This document shows, piece after piece, positions 17,859 through 28,410 of a DNA stretch of 64,000 nt. This DNA comes from Tritrichomonas musculus. Taxonomy: Eukaryota; Parabasalia; Tritrichomonadida; Tritrichomonadidae. The translations under genes were made by a program, and so were the position numbers. The notes beneath the pieces were generated by a model. It saw only the letters and a list, made by a program, of their open reading frames with translations. It did no database searches and was not told the DNA's origin. The stretch lies in assembly GCA_039105265.1 (NCBI GenBank), contig JAPFFF010000003.1:62001-126000 (forward strand). The letters are read 5' to 3'. Positions within the stretch are counted from its first letter, which is position 1, and each line of letters opens with the position of its first letter.

Positions 17859-20800
17859 CCGGTATCTGAAGATGAACTATGTTTTCCAAGTATCGGACTC
17901 ACTCACATGATTTTGTATCGTTTGTTTTTGCCGGGGAGACCTTTCCCCGGAATTCTTATCTTTTGATCAAATAGTGAATTCCGGTATCTGAAGATGAACT
18001 ATGTTTTCCAAGTATCGGACTCACTCACATGATTTTGTATCGTTTGTTTTTGCCGGGGAGACCTTTCCCCGGAATTCTTATCTTTTGATCAAATAGTGAA
18101 TTCCGGTATCTGAAGATGAACTATGTTTTCCAAGTATCGGACTCACTCACATGATTTTGTATCGTTTGTTTTTGCCGGGGAGACCTTTCCCCGGAATTCT
18201 TATCTTTTGATCAAATAGTGAATTCCGGTATCTGAAGATGAACTATGTTTTCCAAGTATCGGACTCACTCACATGATTTTGTATCGTTTGTTTTTGCCGG
18301 GGAGACCTTTCCCCGGAATTCTTATCTTTTGATCAAATAGTGAATTCCGGTATCTGAAGATGAACTATGTTTTCCAAGTATCGGACTCACTCACATGATT
18401 TTGTATCGTTTGTTTTTGCCGGGGAGACCTTTCCCCGGAATTCTTATCTTTTGATCAAATAGTGAATTCCGGTATCTGAAGATGAACTATGTTTTCCAAG
18501 TATCGGACTCACTCACATGATTTTGTATCGTTTGTTTTTGCCGGGGAGACCTTTCCCCGGAATTCTTATCTTTTGATCAAATAGTGAATTCCGGTATCTG
18601 AAGATGAACTATGTTTTCCAAGTATCGGACTCACTCACATGATTTTGTATCGTTTGTTTTTGCCGGGGAGACCTTTCCCCGGAATTCTTATCTTTTGATC
18701 AAATAGTGAATTCCGGTATCTGAAGATGAACTATGTTTTCCAAGTATCGGACTCACTCACATGATTTTGTATCGTTTGTTTTTGCCGGGGAGACCTTTCC
18801 CCGGAATTCTTATCTTTTGATCAAATAGTGAATTCCGGTATCTGAAGATGAACTATGTTTTCCAAGTATCGGACTCACTCACATGATTTTGTATCGTTTG
18901 TTTTTGCCGGGGAGACCTTTCCCCGGAATTCTTATCTTTTGATCAAATAGTGAATTCCGGTATCTGAAGATGAACTATGTTTTCCAAGTATCGGACTCAC
19001 TCACATGATTTTGTATCGTTTGTTTTTGCCGGGGAGACCTTTCCCCGGAATTCTTATCTTTTGATCAAATAGTGAATTCCGGTATCTGAAGATGAACTAT
19101 GTTTTCCAAGTATCGGACTCACTCACATGATTTTGTATCGTTTGTTTTTGCCGGGGAGACCTTTCCCCGGAATTCTTATCTTTTGATCAAATAGTGAATT
19201 CCGGTATCTGAAGATGAACTATGTTTTCCAAGTATCGGACTCACTCACATGATTTTGTATCGTTTGTTTTTGCCGGGGAGACCTTTCCCCGGAATTCTTA
19301 TCTTTTGATCAAATAGTGAATTCCGGTATCTGAAGATGAACTATGTTTTCCAAGTATCGGACTCACTCACATGATTTTGTATCGTTTGTTTTTGCCGGGG
19401 AGACCTTTCCCCGGAATTCTTATCTTTTGATCAAATAGTGAATTCCGGTATCTGAAGATGAACTATGTTTTCCAAGTATCGGACTCACTCACATGATTTT
19501 GTATCGTTTGTTTTTGCCGGGGAGACCTTTCCCCGGAATTCTTATCTTTTGATCAAATAGTGAATTCCGGTATCTGAAGATGAACTATGTTTTCCAAGTA
19601 TCGGACTCACTCACATGATTTTGTATCGTTTGTTTTTGCCGGGGAGACCTTTCCCCGGAATTCTTATCTTTTGATCAAATAGTGAATTCCGGTATCTGAA
19701 GATGAACTATGTTTTCCAAGTATCGGACTCACTCACATGATTTTGTATCGTTTGTTTTTGCCGGGGAGACCTTTCCCCGGAATTCTTATCTTTTGATCAA
19801 ATAGTGAATTCCGGTATCTGAAGATGAACTATGTTTTCCAAGTATCGGACTCACTCACATGATTTTGTATCGTTTGTTTTTGCCGGGGAGACCTTTCCCC
19901 GGAATTCTTATCTTTTGATCAAATAGTGAATTCCGGTATCTGAAGATGAACTATGTTTTCCAAGTATCGGACTCACTCACATGATTTTGTATCGTTTGTT
20001 TTTGCCGGGGAGACCTTTCCCCGGAATTCTTATCTTTTGATCAAATAGTGAATTCCGGTATCTGAAGATGAACTATGTTTTCCAAGTATCGGACTCACTC
20101 ACATGATTTTGTATCGTTTGTTTTTGCCGGGGAGACCTTTCCCCGGAATTCTTATCTTTTGATCAAATAGTGAATTCCGGTATCTGAAGATGAACTATGT
20201 TTTCCAAGTATCGGACTCACTCACATGATTTTGTATCGTTTGTTTTTTGCCGGGGAGACCTTTCCCCGGAATTCTTATCTTTTGATCAAATAGTGAATTC
20301 CGGTATCTGAAGATGAACTATGTTTTCCAAGTATCGGACTCACTCACATGATTTTGTATCGTTTGTTTTTGCCGGGGAGACCTTTCCCCGGAATTCTTAT
20401 CTTTTGATCAAATAGTGAATTCCGGTATCTGAAGATGAACTATGTTTTCCAAGTATCGGACTCACTCACATGATTTTGTATCGTTTGTTTTTGCCGGGGA
20501 GACCTTTCCCCGGAATTCTTATCTTTTGATCAAATAGTGAATTCCGGTATCTGAAGATGAACTATGTTTTCCAAGTATCGGACTCACTCACATGATTTTG
20601 TATCGTTTGTTTTTGCCGGGGAGACCTTTCCCCGGAATTCTTATCTTTTGATCAAATAGTGAATTCCGGTATCTGAAGATGAACTATGTTTTCCAAGTAT
20701 CGGACTCACTCACATGATTTTGTATCGTTTGTTTTTGCCGGGGAGACCTTTCCCCGGAATTCTTATCTTTTGATCAAATAGTGAATTCCGGTATCTGAAG

Positions 20801-22490
20801 ATGAACTATGTTTTCCAAGTATCGGACTCACTCACATGATTTTGTATCGTTTGTTTTTGCCGGGGAGACCTTTCCCCGGAATTCTTATCTTTTGATCAAA
20901 TAGTGAATTCCGGTATCTGAAGATGAACTATGTTTTCCAAGTATCGGACTCACTCACATGATTTTGTATCGTTTGTTTTTGCCGGGGAGACCTTTCCCCG
21001 GAATTCTTATCTTTTGATCAAATAGTGAATTCCGGTATCTGAAGATGAACTATGTTTTCCAAGTATCGGACTCACTCACATGATTTTGTATCGTTTGTTT
21101 TTGCCGGGGAGACCTTTCCCCGGAATTCTTATCTTTTGATCAAATAGTGAATTCCGGTATCTGAAGATGAACTATGTTTTCCAAGTATCGGACTCACTCA
21201 CATGATTTTGTATCGTTTGTTTTTGCCGGGGAGACCTTTCCCCGGAATTCTTATCTTTTGATCAAATAGTGAATTCCGGTATCTGAAGATGAACTATGTT
21301 TTCCAAGTATCGGACTCACTCACATGATTTTGTATCGTTTGTTTTTGCCGGGGAGACCTTTCCCCGGAATTCTTATCTTTTGATCAAATAGTGAATTCCG
21401 GTATCTGAAGATGAACTATGTTTTCCAAGTATCGGACTCACTCACATGATTTTGTATCGTTTGTTTTTTGCCGGGGAGACCTTTCCCCGGAATTCTTATC
21501 TTTTGATCAAATAGTGAATTCCGGTATCTGAAGATGAACTATGTTTTCCAAGTATCGGACTCACTCACATGATTTTGTATCGTTTGTTTTTTGCCGGGGA
21601 GACCTTTCCCCGGAATTCTTATCTTTTGATCAAATAGTGAATTCCGGTATCTGAAGATGAACTATGTTTTCCAAGTATCGGACTCACTCACATGATTTTG
21701 TATCGTTTGTTTTTGCCGGGGAGACCTTTCCCCGGAATTCTTATCTTTTGATCAAATAGTGAATTCCGGTATCTGAAGATGAACTATGTTTTCCAAGTAT
21801 CGGACTCACTCACATGATTTTGTATCGTTTGTTTTTGCCGGGGAGACCTTTCCCCGGAATTCTTATCTTTTGATCAAATAGTGAATTCCGGTATCTGAAG
21901 ATGAACTATGTTTTCCAAGTATCGGACTCACTCACATGATTTTGTATCGTTTGTTTTTGCCGGGGAGACCTTTCCCCGGAATTCTTATCTTTTGATCAAA
22001 TAGTGAATTCCGGTATCTGAAGATGAACTATGTTTTCCAAGTATCGGACTCACTCACATGATTTTGTATCGTTTGTTTTTGCCGGGGAGACCTTTCCCCG
22101 GAATTCTTATCTTTTGATCAAATAGTGAATTCCGGTATCTGAAGATGAACTATGTTTTCCAAGTATCGGACTCACTCACATGATTTTGTATCGTTTGTTT
22201 TTGCCGGGGAGACCTTTCCCCGGAATTCTTATCTTTTGATCAAATAGTGAATTCCGGTATCTGAAGATGAACTATGTTTTCCAAGTATCGGACTCACTCA
22301 CATGATTTTGTATCGTTTGTTTTTGCCGGGGAGACCTTTCCCCGGAATTCTTATCTTTTGATCAAATAGTGAATTCCGGTATCTGAAGATGAACTATGTT
22401 TTCCAAGTATCGGACTCACTCACATGATTTTGTATCGTTTTTTTTTGCCGGGGAGACCTTTCCCCGGAATTCTTATCTTTTGATCAAATA
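17859..22490. repeat. 122-bp tandem satellite array, about 38 copies
   Basis: A head-to-tail array with a 122-bp period, measured from GGTATCTGAA at 17861, 17983 and 18105 to the last copy at 22378. That gives 37 full intervals plus a last unit. Copies are almost identical: the visible differences are an extra T in one T-run (near 20237, 21458 and 21581) and changes in the last copy. The unit is about 39% GC, higher than its flanks. It holds CCGGGGA-6 nt-TCCCCGG (17931-17950 in the first copy) and CCGGAATTC-20 nt-GAATTCCGG (17947-17984), which share the CCGG and so cannot both fold. The period is not a multiple of three and no long frame runs through it, so it is not coding. Near-identity suggests recent expansion or ongoing homogenisation. 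Confidence 0.97.
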
Positions 22491-22504
22491 ATGAATAGTG
22501 AATT

Positions 22505-25500
22505 CAACGTTTGCATCACAATAAAAATTTATTTATGTTCTTCAATTTGTTTTTTCATTTAAATCATTTCATTTATTTTTACGTTGACGAAATTCTTTCT
22601 GTTGTCTCTTCCTTGCTTCTTTTCTCTCTTCTTCATTAGTGTATTTGCTTTTTCTTCCTCACTTTGTTTCAGCTTTTGGTTTAGTGTCTGTCAATTGTAG
22701 ATTTTCAATAGACTTTGATTTTGTCATTGATTTAATGATTGTGTTTGTTTATAATTGGTGAAATCAATTTCAGTCATTTTAGACATCAATAAAAAAATCA
22801 TTTATTATTTTTGATTGGGTTATAAATCAATCTATATGTTCGACCATTACAACATTCATCTATTATATACTCATCAATATTAAACGTTTCATCAGTGAAC
22901 ATTTTTATTTTTGTCTCTTCTATCAATTTCTTTATTTGTTGACTCAATGTTTTATCATCTCGTTTCAACAGAACACTCAATGGTTGAAAATAAATTAATT
23001 CGATTCGCTCGTATTCTTTTGGTATTGGAGTGTAATCGATTACATTTATGATATCAATAAATTATATTTCATTCATTGTTATTGGTGGTGTGTTATCATT
23101 TATGATAGCAACACATGAATCATCACCAAATGGTCATACGGTGGAGATTATACATTAAAATATAAGCGCAACGAGACGTTTAACATGACATTGCTTCTTG
23201 ATTGTCATCTTGTCGTTTTCGTTATTAAAATAGACCAAAAGTGTAAGTTTCATGTGTGTAGTGTGGTGAGAATCACCCACTACCATTTCTAACTTTTCTT
23301 ATATGTTGCCTTTTGTTCTTTTAAATTGAGATTTGTCTGAACCTGATTTAACAGTACATGAACGTCATTCATTTATTGAGATTTCTTTTTTATTATATGT
23401 ATTATTATATTAAAGAATTGAACGTCATTGAATATCGCTTTTTAATAGTTCTTCAGAAATTTTGTTCAACTGATCAGTTGAACATAACAAACGAAAGATC
23501 TATATGTAGGTTACCGTAACGTTTTTTTCGATTTACAATAGTTTTCAATTTCTTTGAACTTGCTTTCAATTACACGCATTTCTGCATTTGAAAGAAGTTC
23601 TTTTTGGAGCAAACCTGTTACAAATCCTTTCTTCGTGACACATATTTCAGGTGCTAGAGATATTGCATCCACATGCTAAGATTGCTTGAATCTTCCCATC
23701 TACTTTATTATCTTTTCTATATTGGAAAAATCAAAAAGTTGCCCTGCTTTAACAATGTATGCTGTTTGAAGTGTAGATTTTACAGTTTGTCTACTTGGAC
23801 ATATATCAAATCTACGAAGCATTTAAATATAGTTTCTAATAATTTAGATGTTGTTTTGTATGATTTAACTGAAATGAATCATAAAGTTAATGCATTAAAT
23901 TCAGAAATGGCAGAAGTTAAAGATATTACTCAACATTTAGAAAATGATGTTAAGAATTTAAGAATTGTATCATATACAGCTTTAGCATTTGGCATATAAG
24001 GCACAGTTGGGAGTGCAACATCTATCGGTATGCAATTATTCCCAAATGGTATTAAGATGATATCAAGCTTTTTTAGGGGTTTATTTGATAAAGTAAGAGT
24101 TGCTGGTGCACCAAATTGGAGAACCCTGCAATAAGAAGTATATCAATAGATATATCCCCTATCATTGAATGGTGTAATTCATCATACAAACAATTAGATG
24201 ATATTACTTTTGAATAATGAAGATGATAACCATAATGAATATAGTGTATCAGTTGAATCAGCTATTGAAAATGTGAATCAAATTAGAGAAACATTAAAAC
24301 CAGTATTTAAATTATTAGTAGAAAAAATAAATGAAATAGAAGCAGAATTTAATTATTATCCTACTATTGATGTAATTAATGAAGGGTTAAAGAATGCAAT
24401 ATTAAAAGATGAATTAGTTAGAGATGATATAATAGATGTAGTAGGTAGATATGTTAATAAAGAAATACATTTAGAAGCTCAAGATACGATAACTGATGGA
24501 ACAATTAAAGTACGATTTTAAATACAAAAAGTAAGTGAATATTATGATGTTGATTATATAGATAATTTTGTAACTATTAACATTAATAAGTGATTTATTA
24601 ATTTTCGATTAAAGACAGATTTGAATGCTTCATATTTAACAGTTGAATATATTGATGGTGAAGTTTATATTGATTTTTATCATGATTCATACATTAAAGG
24701 ATCATTTGTGAATTCATCAAATGAAACAATAGAAATTGACACATGATTTTATGTCGAAAATGAAGAAAAAGTAAAAAGTCAAGAAATCGACATTAATGAA
24801 GAATACATGATATATTGGGATTCAGATAATTATCATTTTTGGATTCAAAAAGTTAGTGATGACATTCAAATAAACAATATAACTATAACATCTGCTGAAA
24901 AAAGTGGAGCAGATACTATTGCTTTAATTGATGATGTTCAAAATATGAGCAGAATAATAGAAAAAAGATGTGAAAATACTTATGCTTAGAAAAGTGATTT
25001 AAATATTTATATTCAATCTCAACAAGATTTAGCTATATTAGTAGGTGAACACGTTGTTAGTATCGTAACAATAAATAGTCAAATATCAAATTTAGAGAGA
25101 GAGAATACAACATTAAAAACAAGAATAGCAGATCTGACATCAACGTTAAACAACTATGTACAGAAAAATGAGTATGATGTGTTGAAATTGAAGTTGGATT
25201 CATTAGAGAATTTATTAACACGAATTAAATATACATTCAGTGTACCAAATAGTACTAGCATTCGTTATCAATTCGAAAAACAACTTGATGCATATGAGGG
25301 AACACTCTATTTGAATTATAATGAAAACAAAGATAATGTTGCCAGCGAAAAAGAAATCAAAATCAATATATCATTCAACGTTATTAATACACCTACGTAT
25401 TAATATCAACGTGAACCAAATAAAATCTGGTTAAACAATCATGAATTTCCATTAAATAGTAGCAATTTCATGGTCAATGCAACAGCTAATTTCGTATTGA

Positions 25501-25600
25501 TTAATACGACATTCTTTACATCAAATGGTATCTTAAATGAAGGTAACACCAAAAATGAAATATATTCGTTACTATAAAGTATCATTTATTATTTTTCGTA
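22505..25600. mobile_element. old virus-like (Polinton/Maverick-type) fragment
   Basis: A fossil fragment that is clearly broken, with roughly ten or more interruptions. Recognisable parts are a short K/E/R-rich basic protein segment (about 22560-22720, minus) and a protein segment with RTYRLIYNPIKNNK at its end (22798-23060, minus). There is also a set of plus-strand segments (about 23826-24200, 24198-24521, 24807-24989 and 25179-25403). The plus-strand part is related to the coiled-coil/hydrophobic protein of the second fossil (from 62877). Shared words include DVKNLRIVSYTAL, SIGMQLFPNG and FRGLFDKVRVAG. The two are visibly diverged, so the copy is not recent. The family call rests on that relationship and on the polymerase-like part of the other copy. 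The segment at about 23490-23824 belongs to a transposase-like gene described separately. Confidence 0.6.
23490..23824 (-). pseudogene. transposase-like fragment, C-terminal side
   Basis: Read on the minus strand this gives segments such as PSRQTVKSTLQTAYIVKAG, then DAISLAPEI and KKGFVTGLLQKELLSNAEM. The order PSRxTVxxxL, then a VDAISL-like strand, resembles P-element/THAP-type DDE transposases, where that aspartate is catalytic. It is interrupted by stops and frame changes, so it is not functional. The first 80 bases of its reading direction (23745-23824) recur at 25807-25886. A plain DNA transposon origin is likely, but the family is not certain. Confidence 0.4.
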
Positions 25601-25675
25601 GTCTTTTTGTAAGCAGTGAAATCCACTTTTTATATGCTGACACTTTTTTTAGCAAAAATGTAATTTTATAGTGAT

Positions 25676-25800
25676 GTGACAAAATATAAGGGGTTCAGGG
25701 GTGAGAATCCCTGAAGTAGCGTGAGTGAAAGCGAATCGTAGATGAGCTTGTAGCGAAGCGGTGTAGGCGGGGCGAAAGTAGAGAGCACCGCCAATACTAT
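25676..25800. other. GC-rich patch beside the virus-like fragment
   Basis: About 125 bases of roughly 50% GC in DNA that is otherwise near 28%. It contains many AGCG/AAGCG words and a hairpin with 7-bp arms (TTCAGGG ... CCCTGAA, about 25685-25707). It does not fold as a tRNA by eye. It could be an end sequence of a mobile element or a structured RNA remnant. Confidence 0.5.
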
Positions 25801-25806
25801 ACTACT

Positions 25807-25886
25807 TGCTTTAACAATGTATGTTGTTTGAAGTCTAGATTTTACAGTTTGTCTACTTGGCCATATATCAAATCTACGAAGCATTT
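25807..25886. repeat. 80-bp direct repeat, second copy
   Basis: Matches 23745-23824 at 77 of 80 positions by direct comparison, in the same orientation. The two copies flank the plus-strand part of the virus-like fragment and the GC-rich patch. Confidence 0.85.
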
Positions 25887-26130
25887 GGTAGCATGGTAAT
25901 GATGTCATTATTAAAATTGCAGCAATCTTAATCGTTCTATTTGAAAAACGTCGTCGTGATTTTGCTCTCTGTGAATTTTTAACTTTTTCTATGATTAAAG
26001 GATCAGGACTTGCATCAGTACTTTGGAATCTTGAATAGCACAAATTTTGTTTACCTTTTTTTAGTCTTTGCTTTTGGCGTTTTAAATCATTATGTTCTTT
26101 GTGCAATTGCTTGTCGGCTTTGGCTTTTCA
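25807..26130 (-). pseudogene. transposase-like fragment, N-terminal side
   Basis: Minus-strand open segment with KRQKQRLKKGKQNL, then RRRFSNRTIKIAAILIMTS, CYQMLRRFDIWPSRQTVK and LQTTYIVKA. The pattern 'RRxFSxxTxxxAxxLxxxSxxxYxxLRRxxxxPSRxT' resembles the region before the catalytic core of P-element/THAP-type transposases. No credible start is seen and the frame leaves the homologous region into the GC-rich patch, so this is a fragment. It complements the piece at 23490-23824, with which it shares an 80-bp direct repeat. Confidence 0.4.
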
Positions 26131-26654
26131 AGCCTTATTTAATTTTGCATTTATTGAAGATTCTGATTAGACGTTTGAGTTTCTTTGTTTTCTCACATTT
26201 ATTAATTTAGCATTTAGCATTCCTCTCTTTTATTTTGCTTTTATTATTTGCTTTTCTCTTGAATCTTTTCAAAAATTAGGGGAGGAGCTCATTAAATTTG
26301 TTTACAAATTGTTAAAATTTTGTTTTAAAAAGTTTAAAAACTATGAAAATATTGTTTTACTTTTTTCTCAAAATTCACCGCCAAAATAATAAAAATATTC
26401 ATTTTCAAAAATCACCTTTTTGGTATATTTATTATATTTTATTTTTGTCTAAATCATATAGAGAATTGTTGAAAAAGACAGATTTTTTATTTTATTTTTA
26501 TTTATTCTATTGAAAAAGCAAACTTTTTCAGAAATTATTTAAACTTTGTTTTTTGTTTTTCGCGTGTAAAAAATAAATCATTCAATATTTGAAATGAATT
26601 CTTAGAAACCGTAAGTTTACACGAGTATAAATAAAATTTTATTATCTTAATAAC

Positions 26655-27495
26655 TTAAGAGGAAGGTCAACTTATTTTTAACACAAAAACTCATAGTATA
26701 ATTGGTTTAGATTTTTCACAAGTACATATAATATTTAATATAATATATAATAGTTTTTCTATCTAAAATATCTATATAATTTATTTATATTATTGAGATA
26801 AAAATGTTTTAATTTTTTCTCTCAATTAATGAGTATTCAAATATTTTTCTCTCAATTTTTTCTTTTCAAATTTAAGGTTTATAATATTACAAATTTTTCT
26901 TGATGGGATATTAATATTTTTTATATATTCTTGCATATTTAATCATTGATATAGATATTAAAAATAATTACTCATACGACAGTTTAAATCAATTCATATA
27001 TTTGCTTGAGAGAATGTATAAAACTAATGATCGAGTGTAACTTATCATGACTCTAATATAAAATTGGTAGTTGAGATTTGAAATTTAGTCGAATAAATAG
27101 ATTTATTATACGCATATATATCTAATATATTGTTTTCAAATGATTTGGTATGTTAAATTTGGGACAATATTTGATTTAATAGCATCAGTAATTATTTCAA
27201 AAAACTGATTATATCTCAGCCATTTGGTAAAAATATCGAATCTCGACTGGTTTATTCTAATTATATTAGCAGATACTTTTAAATCATCATTTGATCTATC
27301 TTGAATTATTTGAAATTGAAAATCTCCAATTTTCATCGATTGTCCTTAATCAAATTATAAAAGTAATATTTATATATAAATATTATTATATTATTTATAA
27401 ATAAAATAAAATATTGAATTTATTAATTACATAACGCTAAAAAATGAAAACAATGTAAAAAAATAGGTCATTCAATTAGTTGACCCTCCTCTAAA
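26655..27495. mobile_element. possible MITE-like element with 22-bp inverted ends
   Basis: TTAAGAGGAAGGTCAACTTA at 26655 onward matches the reverse complement of 27474-27495 at 19 of 22 positions. The interior is AT-rich and about 800 bp long. Target-site duplication is unclear, and the right arm abuts the next element, so two adjacent insertions or a composite are both possible. Confidence 0.35.
27136..27336 (-). CDS. hypothetical 66-residue frame, doubtful
   Basis: ATG at 27336, TAA at 27136. The translation begins MKIGDFQFQIIQDRSND and contains KWLRYNQFFEIITDAI. Composition is more protein-like than most chance frames here, but no family, initiator motif or partner is visible. It lies within the suspected MITE-like element, so it may be a chance frame or a relic. 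Confidence 0.2.
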   Translation of the reverse strand: MKIGDFQFQIIQDRSNDDLKVSANIIRINQSRFDIFTKWLRYNQFFEIITDAIKSNIVPNLTYQII

Positions 27496-28047
27496 CTCTG
27501 TTTTTTAATCTTCACACCCTCTCAATTTTATCTATTAATATCTTTAAGTATGACAATTATAGTTTTAATATTCTGATAAATATATACTAATATAATTACA
27601 AAATATAATATTTTTAATATAATATTTTATAAAAATTATTTTTTAATATAGAAATTTGATGGTTTTGTTTTTTTACGTGTGAACATTAATATCGGCTAAG
27701 GGCATCATTCAATTTTTCTATTATTACGTTTTTTTTAATTCAAAATTTTCACTTTTTCTATATTTTATTTTTCCTTTCAAAACTCTATTAAGATTTTTGG
27801 TTATTAAAACTCATCAATGAGCATCATTACGCATTGATCAAAGCATTTTTTAACCTCATATGGCATATGGGAAAAGATTGCTTTATGATTTTAGATTTTT
27901 AGAATAGAGTACAGAGAAAGGAGAAAACATACAAAAAAATAAATTTTTCTTTCTAAAAAAGTTGATAAAATAAAATTTTTATTCAATTTAATCAATTTTT
28001 GAATATTCGTAGAAAATTGAAGGGAGTGAAGATTAAAAAACTGAGTT
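27494..28047. mobile_element. MITE-like element with 36-bp inverted ends and TA flanks
   Basis: The left arm (27494-27529, starting AACTCTGTTTTTTAATCTTC) matches the reverse complement of the right arm (28013-28047) with two mismatches and one gap. Both ends are bounded by TA (27492-27493 and 28048-28049), the target duplication typical of Tc1/mariner-type elements. The 554-bp body is AT-rich and non-coding. This fits a non-autonomous MITE; the driving transposase is not in the window. Confidence 0.65.
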
Positions 28048-28410
28048 TATAACTTATAGAAATTTTCTTTCAATCTTTTAATATCACATTTAAAATGAAC
28101 AACAATAATAATTTATTATAAGTATACTCTGATATTTAAAGAAATTAAAAAAATGCTTCAATTTTCAATGGTTTACATCTCAGCTTACACTCTTCTATTT
28201 AAACTTGAAAATTCATTTGATTGTTCTAAAAAAAAAAAAAAAAAAAATAATGAAAGATAATAAATGCGATTTTTAAGAAGTAATTTTAAAATAAGACAAT
28301 AATATTTATATTTATATTTCAATAAAATAAAAAAAAAATAATTATAAAATAATAATTGAAAAATGCTATGTAGAAATGCACCATTTTCATATTGATGAAT
28401 TGTATTGATT

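Larger units (their letters stand above)
26220..28410. other. gene-free AT-rich stretch with inverted-repeat elements
   Basis: About 2.2 kb with no convincing gene. It contains one MITE-like element (27494-28047), a second weaker inverted-repeat pair (26655-27495), and a run of about 18 A near 28230. A 66-codon frame at 27136-27336 (minus, ATG) has balanced composition but no recognisable family and lies inside the weaker repeat pair. Confidence 0.6.

Noticed and set aside
17859-22490. CRISPR-like array
   Set aside because: Units are identical over the full 122 bp with no variable spacers, and the genome is eukaryotic; it is a tandem satellite.
25676-25800. tRNA or rRNA piece
   Set aside because: No cloverleaf, no B-box (GGTTCGANNCC) and no recognisable rRNA core sequence.
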